A DNA stretch of 64,000 bases, taken from the NCBI RefSeq assembly GCF_003073045.1, contig NC_037596.1, positions 28,494,392 through 28,558,391 on the forward strand, read 5' to 3'. This document shows positions 1 to 11,904 of this stretch, piece after piece (within the stretch, counting starts at the first letter, position 1; each line of letters starts with the position of its first letter). Origin of the DNA: Pomacea canaliculata. Its lineage: Eukaryota; Mollusca; Gastropoda; Architaenioglossa; Ampullariidae. Under the pieces are notes generated by a model, which saw only the letters and a program-made list of their open reading frames with translations, searched no databases and had not been told where the DNA came from. The position numbers were made by a program, and so were the translations under genes.

Positions 1-207
1 GCACACAGTTGAGCTCTTTTTTAAGTATTTGTAATTATCGGTCCAGCGATGACGTGTGTAATCATAACAAACCGTGTGCAAAGAAAGCTTTCCTATCTGG
101 AGTTTCATTGCTTTTATTTACTGTTAAGCTGTCTTGCTATAACTTTTTCTCGATTATCTACATTTTGTATAATTATACAAATTTTGGTATTAGAATTAAG
201 TGGTTAC

Positions 208-659
208 CATTCAGGTCGTATTTTCTGATCCATTCGAGTTGGTCATCAAGCGTCACAACATCATCATGGTTCATGTCAATTGAAATGAACCCTTGGCGAA
301 TAGCTTCGGGGTCTAAGCTGAAAAATATGAATTTCAGGGAAATGATTCATGTAATAACAATGATTACGGTTTGCCTAGTGCCTAAAGTTTAAACGAATCA
401 TTAAGTAATTACAAACAACCTACTGTAAAGCAAAACAATAAAAACAATAAGAAATTTTGTGTAGTTTTACATCATATTTTAATTGGTTGGAGCTTTTTTT
501 CTTTCCTAAATTTCAGGTAAGAATTGGTAAAATAATTTTCATCACATTTCCAGTAGCGCTAAACATTGAATTTATGTACATCTGTAAATGTTACCTGAAA
601 AAAGATGAGTGTTGTCCAAGCGCAACAGCAAGAAGACCAAAGAGGATGAGGATGTTCAT
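208..659 (-). CDS. EF-hand secreted protein, copy 1 (5' part only)
   Basis: Only the first two coding exons lie in the window: 595-659 (start codon, signal peptide beginning MNILILFGLLAVALG, donor gtaac) and 208-317 (first EF-hand loop, donor gtaacc). The later exons lie beyond the left edge; bases 1-207 are intron 3, and the first 20 bases match the intron just upstream of exon 4 in copy 3. Both exon lengths (65 and 110) and phases equal those of the other copies. The first loop reads DMNHDDVVTLDD: the glycine normally found at position 6 of an EF-hand loop is Asp here, so calcium binding by this loop may be weakened. The family role is inferred to be an extracellular calcium-binding protein; its partner is unknown. 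Confidence 0.85.
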
Positions 660-818
660 TTTGAACTAAGAAGGTTAATCTAAATATTGAAGTGTTAATG
701 TTAGACAGGCTGACATTAGATATGTCCAGTTTTATAAATCAAAACACATCGTTAATATGTGCAGACAAGTATTGTGTTTATACTTTCTAACATAAAAATT
801 GCATTAATTTATATTTAC

Positions 819-907
819 CGTTTAATCAGAAGGCAGGAAGCAGGAGTGTTCCTGTAGTAGCGTATGGCAGGTGACTGTAAGATAGTGGTGTCCCCTCTCT
901 TAATATA
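819..907 (-). promoter_or_regulatory. Exon 1 and TATA box of EF-hand copy 1
   Basis: On the minus strand a TATATTA box (901-907) is followed by a short non-coding exon ending at 819 with donor gtaaat. The same TATA, exon and donor arrangement precedes the other copies, and the proximal promoter further right (to about 1010) is conserved, including an AGATAAAA (GATA-like) site and a TGACAGGTGACC motif. Confidence 0.65.
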
Positions 908-909
908 CT

Positions 910-2268
910 CTTTGTCATAATTAACACATTAAAACAAGATTAGGTGGTAAAAAGATAAAAATCTTAATTGACTATAATTTGTTTCCTTTTATTGACAGGT
1001 GACCGATTACTGAACCTTAGACAACATGTAAGTTAATGCAATCTTAAAAATAAATGTGAAGACATTTTTTGCTTATTTATTTTTGCTGTCAATTACAGTG
1101 CACGTACTCGTTATTTAAAACAATTACTTTCATAATTATAAAGTTTTAGATAACAATGATAACAATATAGATAAATTTATTTTCTTTTACTGAAATATGT
1201 TTAAATCACAAGATGAAGACCTCTTTGTTCTTAAAGTTGTTTATTTTACGAAAAGAATGCGTCAGCCCAGAGGTCAAACTTAGGACAATGCATCTTTTTT
1301 CTCTTTGTAATAAAATAAACAGTCAGCCTCTGTACTACTGCTAATACCCTACTGGGCGACACAATCGTTAATAAAAATGGTTATACGATGTCAGGCTGAT
1401 TCATCGCCAGGTGTGCAGGTAGACATTTAATGAGTTAGAAAACGAGCGAGGGCATAATTAAAGTTTAAAAAAAAAAACCTCTAAAACAATAATTTTAATG
1501 TCGATGAGTTGTGAAAATGCAAGACTTAATTATATTTGTAAATGTTAACTCTGTTACACGAAAAGGGAATACAAATTCTCAACGACACTCTGCATAATAA
1601 TGGACTATAAAACTTAATATCATACACGTAGACAACTAGTTTGTGACACTATACTGAGGCTGCGTTTTATAATATAGCTGGTCCACTGACGATAACATAT
1701 TCATATTCTCCTCATCCCACTTTAAGTGCAGCACATACCCTAAACAAAAAAACTAAACACATAAAAATATTTAGGAAAAGCAATACCAAGTGTGTCTTAC
1801 AAAATTACATCGACCTCAAGAAAAACTTTACAATCCGATGTAACACAGGACGGGAAACAAACGACGAGCGTATAGTCAGTGACCTTAACACATGTGATGA
1901 TTACAATTCCAGAACTTTATGGCAGAAAGTGAAAGTTCTTACGAAAAAATGCTTAAAAAGTTCACAATACAATACCAGACATGGTATGAATACTTAATAA
2001 ACCTACTAACTATAACACAAACATTATGTAACACTTAGTAAAATAGAGATGAAAAGTTCATTACTTGATTATAATGTTAGGAATTGTGAGAAATGTTTAG
2101 ATTTTAGTGTAAACTTAACTTAGAAGAGAAAATGTTTCACTCCAAAATTTTTGAACCTATTTGTACCAAAAACGGAAAACTCCAGGATGTGATAGATTGC
2201 CCTATGACATTTTTTTAAGATTGCAGATCACATCATCATGAGATTTCTACACCATCTCTTTTACTAAA
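910..2268. other. Upstream region of EF-hand copy 1, no gene seen
   Basis: AT-rich DNA without a supported exon. It contains a stretch (about 1320-1425) that is repeated about 500 bases upstream of copies 2, 3, 4, 5 and 8. The rest up to 2268 is partly shared with the unit at 12,150-12,990, including the block just before the GC-rich block. Confidence 0.6.
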
Positions 2269-3430
2269 GTGAATTTAAGTGGTACTTATCCCGAAAAGTG
2301 GTCACAGGTCAGCTGCTCGCAGGGTCCTCGCAAGTTTCTTCTGTCCAGCCAGGACAGCAATCACCTCCTTCTCACCTTTTTGTCCTCCTTTTTCACTCTC
2401 TTTCTTCCACTCGTTTTTCTTTTTCTGCAGCTCGTGGACAGTCGTCCTCCAGCAACGGCAGTGTCGGACGTGCAGGACGGTGTTAAACCGTGACCCAGGT
2501 AGCCGTCGTTTTTTTGTCTACTGTTCGACTTGTCCCGAGCCGTTTCGGTGGATAAACAAATAATATTTTGCCTTCCGCATTTCTCTAGTGTAGGGGCCCT
2601 AGTGTTAAAGCATGATGGACAATTCCATGCAATGGTGTTTCCACAGGCTTGTCGTATTCTTGTCTCCCTTCTGTTTTGTCCTTCTTTATTTCCACTCTCC
2701 TTCCACCTCTCCATCTACGCCCGCAACTACATCAAGATCTCCATCCGTCGGCTTGTTCAACCTGCGTCATCACCCTGTCAACGCGTATACACGTGACCAT
2801 GCTGCGGCCAAGCCTTGCTGCCGAGCTGCGAGGGCGTGAACCTGCGAGCAGGGGCCCACGTGACCAACGGTCTGCTGAGGTTTTACACCTGCAGAGGGGC
2901 CAGGAGGGGAAAGGGCAAGAGGAAGTGGGGTCAACGCTGGAGCGCGACAAAAGGCAAGAGGACAAGCTGCAGTCGGCAGACACCTTGACTAACCTATTGA
3001 CTTCCCACAATGCAGTGCGTGTGGGTGTAGTGTCTATCTTCTCTGATTTTTATTTTGTTTCGTTTTTATATTTACCCTTTATTTCGGCCTGTGCTTATGG
3101 CAGAGGCTTTTTTTTAAGAAATTCAATTAATATTTTCGTAATGAATTTCTTGTTTGGATATTTGTGAATGTGTGCTTAAGAGTAACAACGTAAGTGTAAA
3201 ATGCTTGTCGCATCTATAATCATGTTTTTGTGATCCTGTGTTCCAGTTGTTTTGGTTTTCAGGATAGCCACATTGACTAAAATCTCAGCTTTCAACTTCC
3301 AAAGCCTTATTGCCTCTCACCAACCCAATGTAAGATGAAGATGGAGTAATCAGTAATGAAAAAAGCATGAATTTTGTCAAACCTGGGATAAATTAACTGT
3401 ATACAGCGCTGACACTTAAGGAGGATTTAG
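2269..3430 (+). repeat. GC-rich conserved block, array unit 1
   Basis: This block recurs at 8340-8960 (second half only), 13,000-14,230 and 19,890-21,110, always between the promoter of one EF-hand copy and the 3' flank of the next. A shared core includes gggcccacgtgaccaacggt (near 2844). It contains several longish open frames on both strands, but none is kept open in all copies, so I do not call a gene. Its 3' part (about 3240-3430) resembles 29,800-30,000 on the minus strand, just beyond the minus-strand receptor. It may be a decayed exon cluster or a repeat carried along by tandem duplication. Confidence 0.6.
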
Positions 3431-4060
3431 GACTAGCAAAAGCACCAGTCAGGTTTATAAATTTTAAAATTTTTAAAAACTTTTTAGAAACAAAAACATG
3501 GAAAGAAAAAGCTTTTAACAAAAGTGCAAAAAACTTTAAATGTATCATGGTAACTTCAAAAATTATTATTTTATCTTGATGACACAAAGGAAGGAAGACA
3601 GACAGCCCAATTGAAGAACTATATTACTATATTACTATATAATGGTCAAAGAACTATATTAAAGAAGAATATGCAATTTTACTATATTTGTGTAGTTGTC
3701 CGTGAAAGTGTAGATACTGTGCTGCTTAATGCAGAATGTGGCGAAAGGGGCATAAAACATCGCTTTCATCTCAGCTGTTGTTTCCCTTTTTAAAATACTC
3801 GGACACAATTTTGTTCTTGCAGAATCTTTATAATCCCCTTAGTACATTACACACAATACAAGAATACGCCTGGAAGTCATAGTATCGTATCCTCTGTGTT
3901 GTGTACTACAAAGGTAGATGAAAAGACTGAGGCCACCTGTGATTGTTGATAGTAGCTTATTGTAAAATCCGTCAGCAAGAATGAATGGCGGTAAAGTTCA
4001 GAACAGCATCGTGTACCTGTCAGTACAGAAAAGAAGAATATCGTTGTTATTTAAGGTGAA
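3431..4060. other. Conserved 3' flank of EF-hand copy 2 (distal part)
   Basis: The sequence from about 3690 to 4060 is shared with the 3' flanks of copies 3, 4 and 5 and, inverted, with the region after copy 6 (about 28,540-28,870) and copy 7 (about 58,200-58,480). A run such as gaaagcgtgtgac with aagggaaacaattgagatg is kept in copies 6 and 7. It is probably 3' untranslated or just downstream sequence. Confidence 0.5.
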
Positions 4061-4071
4061 AAATTCGGCCT

Positions 4072-4641
4072 AAACTGTTTAAACTGTGGTACCTATCCTT
4101 AGTATTATTAATACCACCGCACTACACCTTAAGCAACACGCAAGCAACTGTCCACACTGATAAACAAACTCGCAAACACACCCACACACACACACTAGCC
4201 TGCATACGCTTCAACACCCTCACACCCACCATATCTACAGCATTCAAACAGCAGCAACCATCGTCCTCACAGAACACAAACAGGCAATGTGGACACTGAG
4301 AAACAAGTGCACGCCTCCACAGATTCATTGTAGCACCATTCCAGATGAAAGACTCCTTCACCTCGAGGAGACTGAGAAAGACAAAGACACTTCGCCAGAA
4401 GGACACTACCACGAGCTGTGGGGTAACCTGATGTGAACGACAGCGGCAACAGTGCGAGAGGGGGAAATCCCCCTCTCCACACCCACGCACCTCGAAAGGA
4501 GATATGTGAAAGAAAAGAAACAAATGAACAAGGACTTTTCGTCGCTCTGTTTTTGAACCTGTGAAAAAAACTTTCTCGTTGATACTTGTAAATACCTGTA
4601 AATATTTCTTTTTTTATTGTTTAATAAACAAACGTGGAAAA
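4072..4641 (+). mobile_element. Retroposed insertion with poly(A) end and 11-bp target duplication
   Basis: The segment is flanked by aaattcggcct on the left (4061-4071) and on the right (4642-4652). It ends in AATAAA (4623-4628), a short spacer and a run of A. Other array units lack it at this point. About 180 bases of it (around 4255-4430) recur at 19,320-19,500. Target duplication plus A-tail indicates LINE-driven retroposition; I cannot tell whether the source is a LINE tail, a SINE or a processed transcript. Confidence 0.7.
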
Positions 4642-4903
4642 AAATTCGGCCTTCTGACTAAGCATAATTGGAAAAATAATTACACCTTGAACGTAAATCT
4701 TTTTAACACAAAAAACTTATAAACTATTGTCTCTACAAACAACAGGTAAAAGGGTCGGTCTGGTGTACCACTTTCAGTGTATACAGTCAAGTGGATGACA
4801 TCGTCACCATGGTAATAGTGTCAATTGATTGTTTTACTGTGTCATAAAAGACAAAAGGCACAATACCTCCGAAATCATTTTTTTTCAGTTTCTTCAAGTT
4901 TAG

Positions 4904-6559
4904 TCAGCCAATCAGAACTAAGGCATCTATTTCCTTAATAATGCCGTTTACAATCTGAAAAAAACAAACAAAATAAGTGAGATTGAACGTTTGTAATTTT
5001 CTAGTCATTTTGGCCTATGTCTTCAAATACAGAGTCCTGAGTTCATAAATTACTAGTTGTTATAATCAATTGTAGTTCTGTTTTATAAAAAAAAGTCTGC
5101 AATATAGCTTGCAAACTAAACACCTGCTTGGTAATTATACGAACATTTCAGTTACTTAAATTACATAGAAATTTTTGAAGGTATTATCTGCACAATTTAA
5201 AATGGCAATCTTTTGTACTTTAGGTTTAGTCAAAGCAAATTATATAGACTGCACTGATTCTTATAACAGTTTACGTAATATAATTAAAAATCAAGATCCT
5301 GTGTTGGTTGTTGTATAATTATTATAAATACTTTAAAAAATATTAATAAACTTCAGCTTAAACTATTCTTGAAAAGACCTTGTGAAAATCAAAATTTTTT
5401 TACTTTTTTACAAACATTAAGCACATAACGACTGAATCATTCTCAGATTCGTTACAGTTAAGTATTGTATTAATAAAGAAAATATATTAGGACCTTACTT
5501 GCGGCATGTTCTCTTCAAACTCTTCAAATGTGATTACGCCGTTTTCTAAAAAAAGAAAACATTTTTTTTTGAAAAGATCCAATTCAGGGTGATTGATACG
5601 TTTAGTCAATAAAACGTGTGTTACCGTAATGTCAAAAATAGCTGTTATCCTAATTTTAACAACAGATTATACATACTCCCCAAAAATAACTAATATAAAT
5701 CATTACACTTACTATTAGTGTCCAGGATGTTCATTAAAGTGAACATCAACCGAGGAAGAAATTCTGTCGTCGATCTCGCCATCGAGTTTCTCGTAGTACT
5801 TGAACTGTCCTTTGACGATTATGTTAGGCATTTTTTGGGGTTCTCTAAGTTTATATTCACTATAGCTCACAACACCATCGCCTGCAACAAAAATATTGCA
5901 CACAGTTGACCACTGTAAAAATTAATAGTTATTATAGGTCAAACGATGGCCCGTGTAAATATAAGAAACAGTAAGAAAAGAAAACTTTCCTATTTGGAGT
6001 TTCATTGCTTTTATTTACTGTTGAGCTGTATTGCTATAACCTTTTCTCGATTATCCATATTTTGTAGAATTATAACAATTTAGAGTTTTAAAATTGAGTG
6101 GTTACCGTTAACATCTAGTTTCCTCCTAATAAATTCTTGCACCTCATCCAGCGTCACAAGCCATCGTGGTTAAAGTCAACTGCGATGAACCCTTGGCGAA
6201 TAGCTTCGTGGTCTAAGCTGAAAAATATGAATTTAATTGTCAGTTGTTTATCCATGCTATGGTGGATCCAGACATGTTTTTGTCAGAGGTAGATCTTGTC
6301 ATAACAACGTATCTAGTTTTTGAATTGTTTTAAGCTTGCTTTCTGTTCTTAAAAGTTAAGTTTAGTTTTACATCATATTTTAATTGTTTAAATCTTGTTT
6401 TCTTTCTCAATTTCAGGTTAGACTTGGTAAAAGAATTTGAATCACATTAACAGCAGCACTAAACATCGAGTTTATGTAAGTCTATGAATGTTACCTTAAA
6501 AAAGGTGAGTGTTGTCCAAATGCAACAGCAAGAAGACCAAAGGGGATGAGGATCTTCAT
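4904..6559 (-). pseudogene. EF-hand secreted protein, copy 2 (frameshifted)
   Basis: Exons are at 6495-6559, 6106-6217, 5713-5881, 5499-5545 and 4904-4954, with the family splice sites intact. Exon 3 is 112 bases instead of 110: relative to copy 4 it carries an extra codon but lacks one base inside the first EF-hand loop, which puts a TGA in frame at 6156-6154 (codon 43). Exon 4 is 169 instead of 168, with one extra base near its 3' end that also leads to a stop. The signal peptide (MKILIPFGLLAVAFG) and the C-terminal exon are otherwise normal. Two independent indels argue for a pseudogene, though an assembly error is possible for either one. Confidence 0.85.
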
Positions 6560-6787
6560 TTGAAATACGAAGTTTAATCTAAAAGTTGAAGTGTTAAAGT
6601 TAGAGGCTGACATTAGATGTGTCCATTTTTAATAAACCATTGCCATGATCTTCTTGACCGCTATTTCTAAGACAACAGTTTACTCACTTTTTCTCTTACG
6701 TGTCTGAAAAAGCATCGTTCATATGTGCAGACAAGTACTTGTTTCTGTACTTTCTCACTTACATAAATATTGCATTATTTTATATTT

Positions 6788-6884
6788 ACCGTTTGAATCA
6801 GAAGGCAGTCTAGCGGAAGCAGTAGTGTTCCAGTAGTTGCATATGGCAGGTGACGGTAGGAAGGAGTGTCCCTCTTTTAATATA
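6788..6884 (-). promoter_or_regulatory. Exon 1 and TATA box of EF-hand copy 2
   Basis: TATATTA on the minus strand (6878-6884) precedes a non-coding exon ending near 6790 with donor gtaaat, as in the other copies. The proximal promoter is still well preserved although the coding part is broken. Confidence 0.6.
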
Positions 6885-8339
6885 CTCTTTGTCGTAATTA
6901 ACGCATTAAAACAAGATTAGGTGGTGAAAAGATAAAAATCTTCACTGATTATAATTTGCTTGCTGTTATTGACTGGTGACCGCTACTTGAACCTTTGATA
7001 ATATGAGAGTTAATACCGGAAAGCACTAAATGTTTGGACACGCTCGGTGTATTTATGGTTAAGTTGTCGACTACAGTGCACTTGATTGTTAGAAGAACAT
7101 TTAGTTTTCTATGCTTAGAAAGTTTATAAAACAATGAAAACAAAATTGATAAGTGAATGTTACTTAACTGAAAAATGTTTACACCAGTAAATAGGGACTT
7201 GTTTGTTTTTAAACTTGTATTTTTAACAAGAACAAGTCAGCCCAGAGATTAAACTAAGAGCATCTCTACGTTTTCATTCCAATAAGATGAACTGTCAGCC
7301 TGTGTAATACTTCTAAAACCTACTAGGCGACACAATCATTAATTAAACTGGTTATACGATATCAGGCTGATTCATCGCAAGGTGTGCAGGTGGATAATTA
7401 AGGAGTTAGAAAACGAGCGAGTGCATTATTAAATAAAGAAATCATAATAAATAATTTTTAATAAATAAATGTCGATGAAGTGTACAGATGCAACATTTTA
7501 TAGCATGGAAAAGGTTAGAGTTTTTATACAAAAAGAGAATAAAAATTGTCATCGACATTTTACATTATAATGGACTATAAGATAGACTGGCATATACGTA
7601 TATCAGTTATATTCAGATTTTCAATCTCTCTTTGTCGAAAATGCGCAATATTGTGTTATTCTCTTGTGTTTCGTGTTTCACAGTTTGCTCTGCTTTGAAA
7701 ACTTTTCTGATAAACTGAGAAACAACTAAACAAACGCACTCGTTTTAACTGTATAACATACATCTGCTCTAAAAGTCTACTGCCATCCTCCTGTATCTAC
7801 TGTCTGCCTTCCATTGTTTCCCTATTTCTTCGTTCCTCCAGGAATTCTATCAAAGCGAGGTGAGTTTGCAAGAAAAAACGGAAAAACAAACAAAAAAAAA
7901 AAGCAAACGAAAAAACCCGGAAAAAACAACGTAGTTAATATTGATCTCTCGAACCAGTTCCTCGCAAGGGTTGTTGTTTCAAGAAACAGTACTTCGTGTC
8001 AGGGTTCTGTTCTTTCCTCTTCATCTTTTGTCCAAAGATAGGGCAGTACACTCTAGCAGTACAGCAACAAGTCCGAAAGTTTCAGACTACTTATCTTCTC
8101 ATAAGATCCTCATTTCAAAACCACCGATTTGTCTCTCCACCCTTCTGATTTGTTTCCCCATTTTTATTTAGTGATGGCGTTTGTCATTTTGGTCAATACT
8201 ACACATACACTCTTTCCCTTAGCGATAACATATTCATATTCTCCTCATCACGTTTAAGTGCAGCACATACCTTAAACAAAAAAAAAAGTAAACACTTACA
8301 AATATTTAGGAAAAGCAATACCCAGTGTGACTTACAAAA
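6885..8339. other. Upstream region of EF-hand copy 2, no gene seen
   Basis: Contains the conserved proximal promoter to about 7000 and the conserved distal element at about 7280-7395. From 7600 to 8339 it is AT-rich with an A-rich tract near 7895; no exon can be supported. Confidence 0.55.
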
Positions 8340-8960
8340 TTACATCGACCTAAAGAAAACCTTAACTACATCAAGGTCTCCATCCGTCCGCTTGTCCAAC
8401 TTTCGCCATCGCCCTGTCAACGCGTGGACACGTGACCGTGCTGTACCCCGGTTGCGGCAAAGCCTTCTTGCGGAGCTGCGAGGGTGCGAACCTGCGAAGC
8501 AGGGGCCCACGTGACCAACGGTCTGCCGAGGTTTTACACCTGCAGAGGGCCCTGGAAGGGGAAGGACAAGAGGAAGTGGGGTCAACGCTGGAGTGCGACA
8601 AAAGGCAAGATGACCAACCTCTAGACTTGTCAATGCTTGTCGTTTTTATGTAAAATCATGAATTTTTGTGACCTGTGTAAAATGCTTGTCGCATGTAAAA
8701 TCATTATTTTGTGACCCTGTGTTCCAATTATTTTCGCCTTCAGGATAACCACATTGACTAAAATCTCAACTTTCAAATTCCAAAGCCTTAGTGCCTCTCA
8801 CCAACCCGGGTAAGATGGAGATGGAATCATCAGTAATAAAGAAAGCATGAATTTTGTCAAGCCTGGGATAATTAACTGTGTACAGCGCTGACACTTAAGG
8901 GGGATTTAAACCAGCAAAAGCACCAGTCAGGATTATATACATTTTAAATTGTTTTCAACT
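8340..8960 (+). repeat. GC-rich conserved block, array unit 2 (partial)
   Basis: Matches the second half of the block at 2269-3430; the first half (counterpart of 2269-2710) is missing. The shared core and the later gggtaagatggagatgg segment are present. No stable reading frame. Confidence 0.55.
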
Positions 8961-9762
8961 TGTCAGAAAAAAGTATTGAAGAAATAGCTAATAACAAAAA
9001 TGCTCAAAACTTTAAATGTATCACTGCAGTTTCAAGAATTATTTTATCTTAAAACACAAAGACAGGAAGACAGACAGACAGACAGACCATTTATAGAACA
9101 ATACTAAAAAAATGATGCTAATGTACATACATTTTTTCTCTATTTGTGTAGGTGTCTGTGAAACTGTAGAAACTGTACTTCCTAAAGCAGAATGTGGCGA
9201 AAGGGGCATAAACATCGTCTCACGCTTTTATCTCAACGTTGTTGTTTCCCTTTTTTAAACACCCGTAAATAACACGATTTTGTTTCTTGTAGACCCTTTA
9301 TAATTCCTTTAGTACATTACATACAATACAAGAATACGACTGAAAGTCATGGTATTGTATCCTCTGTGTTGTGTACTAAAAAAGAAAGATTAAACGGCTG
9401 AGACCAGTTGTGTTTGTTGATAGTAGCTTGTTGTATACTCAGTCGGCAGGAATGAATGGCGGTAAAGTTCAGAGCAACATCGTATACCTGTCAGTACAGA
9501 ATAGAAAAAAATCTTTGTTATTTAAGGTAAAAAAAAATACCATTGGACGTGAGCCTTTTAATACAAAAAGAATTTACAAATTATTATGTCTACAGACAAC
9601 AGGTAAAATGTCTGGTGAATCACTTTCAGTGTATACAGTCAAAATAAGTGGATGACATCGTCATCACGGTAATAGTGTCTATGTTTGTTTTATTGTGTCA
9701 TAAAAAAACAAAAGGTGCAATACCTGTGGAATCATTTTTTTAAATTTCTTCCAAGTGTAAGC
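8961..9762. other. 3' flank of EF-hand copy 3
   Basis: Shared with the 3' flanks of copies 2, 4 and 5. A short open frame at 9410-9655 is not kept open in the other copies. Probably 3' untranslated and downstream sequence of copy 3. Confidence 0.5.
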
Positions 9763-11574
9763 TTAGCCAACCAGAAATAAGGCATTCATCTCCTCAATAA
9801 TGATGTCAACAACCTGGCAAAAATAAAAACAAAATACATAATCATGAGTTCATCAATTACTAATTGTTATTATCGGTGTCCAGTCACTTAATCCCCAGAC
9901 ACTTAATCCCCGACGCTTCATCCTTAAAATGAAATTTTAACTATACAAATTATGAAGCCAGCGAAAAATTTAATTGAAATTCAAATAATTATTTTCATAT
10001 AAACATCACAATAAGTTTACAATTAAAATACTTTAAATAATGTTGTAGATGTTTAAATGCATTGAAGTTAATAGCTTGATTTAAATATTATTAATGTATT
10101 TCAAGATTTATTTAATTGTAAAACTTGGGAACCGTTATTATCGAATGAAGTTATGTTTCATTACAAGCGATGCAATATAGCATGCACAGTAATCACCTTC
10201 TAGGTAATTATACAAACATTACAATTATTTAAATTACATTGTAATGATTTTATGACTTGTCTACGCTATTTATAACTTTGTACTTTAGCTTTAATCAAAG
10301 CTAATTCCACCAACTGCACTGATACACTTAAAGTACTTAAATTTTTTAAAAAAAGATACTTCATTGTTTGTTGTTAAAATATTATAATTACTTTAAAAAA
10401 AGAACATAGAAAAACTAGTGTTTAAACAATTTTAAATACATGACGACTGAATCATTCTCAGATTCCTAGAGTTATGTATTCTCTTCATAAAGACAATATA
10501 TTAAGACCTTACATGCGGCATGGTCTGTTTCAATTCGTCAAGTGTGACTACGCCGTCCTCTGAAAATGAAGAAAGAAAGTTTGTTTGAAAACATCAAATA
10601 AAAGATGATCGATAGGTTTACACAGTAAAACGTGTTTTAAAGCAATGCTAAAATAGCAGTTACCTAACTTTCACAACAGTTTATAAATATTTTTCTTAAG
10701 TAACTAATATTTTCATTACACTTACTATTAGAGTCAAAGATGTTTCTCAAGCGAGCTGCACCCAGGAGAGAAAATCTGTCGTCTGTCTCATCATCCAGTT
10801 TGTCGTAGTACGTGAATTGTGCTTTGAGGATTCTTTTAGGAGTTTTTTTGGGTTGACTAAGTTCATATTCTTGATAGTTCAAAACACCATCGCCTGCGAC
10901 AAAACCGTTGCACACAGTTGAGCTCTTTTATAAGTATTTGTAATTATCAGTCCAACGATGACATGTGTAATCATAACAAACGTGTGAAAAAGAAAGCTTT
11001 CCTATCTGGAGTTTCATTGCTTTTATTAACTGTTAAGCTGTCTTGGTATAACCTTTTCTAGATTATCATATTTTGTAGAATTACACAAATTTCGGTTTTA
11101 GAGTTGAGTGGTTACCATTCAGATCGTATTTTCTGATCCATTCGAGTTGGTCCTCAGACGTCACAATACCATCATGGTTCATGTCAATTGCAGTGAACCC
11201 TTGGCGAATAAATTCGGGGTGTAAGCTGAAGAATATGAATTTCATCCGAAAATATTTTTGTTAGTGGTAATTCATGTAATAACATAAAGACGTTTATCGT
11301 AGTGCATAACATTTACACGAATCATTAAGTAATTACACACAACCTAATGTAAAGCAAAACAATAAAAACCTTAAGAAATTTTGTGTAGTTTTACATCATA
11401 TTATAATTGGTTGAAGCTTGTTTTCTTTCAGGTTAGAATTGGTAAAAGAATTTTAATCACATTAACAGTAGCCCTAAACGTTGAATTTATGTACATCTGT
11501 GAATGTTACCTTAAATAAGATGAGTGTTGTCCAAGCGCAACAGCAAGAAGACCAAAGAGGATGAGGATGTTCAT
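9763..11574 (-). CDS. EF-hand secreted protein, copy 3 (intact)
   Basis: Exons: 11510-11574, 11116-11225, 10726-10893, 10513-10559, 9763-9813 (65, 110, 168, 47, 51 bases), all with GT-AG introns and open through to TAA at 9763-9765, giving 146 residues. The signal peptide begins MNILILFGLLAVALG, with cleavage likely after this glycine. Loops: DMNHDGIVTSED (residues 36-47), DLNGDGVLNYQE (56-67) and DSNKDGVVTLDE (112-123). A degenerate third site lies around YYDKLDDETDDR. The first residues of loops 1 and 2 are only 20 residues apart, against about 36 in standard EF-hand pairs. It is predicted to be secreted and to bind calcium; the physiological role is unknown. Confidence 0.9.
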
Positions 11575-11815
11575 TTTAAACCAAGAAGGTTAATCTAAAA
11601 GTTGAAGTGTTAAAGTTAGACAGGCAGACATTAGATGTGTCCAGTTTTAAACCATTGCCATCCATCTTCTTGAATCTCTATTCCTATGACAATATTTTAC
11701 TCACTTTTTCTCTTACGTGTCTGAAAACGCATCGTTCATATGTGTAGACAAGTATTGTGTTTATACTTTCTCACTTACATAAATATTGAATTATTTTATA
11801 TTTACCGTTTGAATC

Positions 11816-11902
11816 AGAAGGCAGTCTAGCGGAAGTAGGAGTGTTCCTGTAGTAGCGTATGGCAGGTAACTGGAAGATAGTGGTGTCCCCTCTCTTAATA
11901 TT
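11816..11902 (-). promoter_or_regulatory. Exon 1 and TATA-like box of EF-hand copy 3
   Basis: The TATA position holds AATATTA (11896-11902, minus strand), weaker than in copies 1, 5, 6 and 8. A non-coding exon with donor gtaaat follows. The proximal promoter to about 12,010 is conserved. Confidence 0.55.
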
Positions 11903-11904
11903 CT

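Noticed and set aside
84-207. Open frame spanning 9-392 on the plus strand
   Set aside because: It is antisense to exon 3 and intron sequence of EF-hand copy 1.
4122-4523. 133-codon minus-strand frame
   Set aside because: It is antisense to the retroposed insertion and is rich in Cys/Val from an AC-repeat; not a gene.
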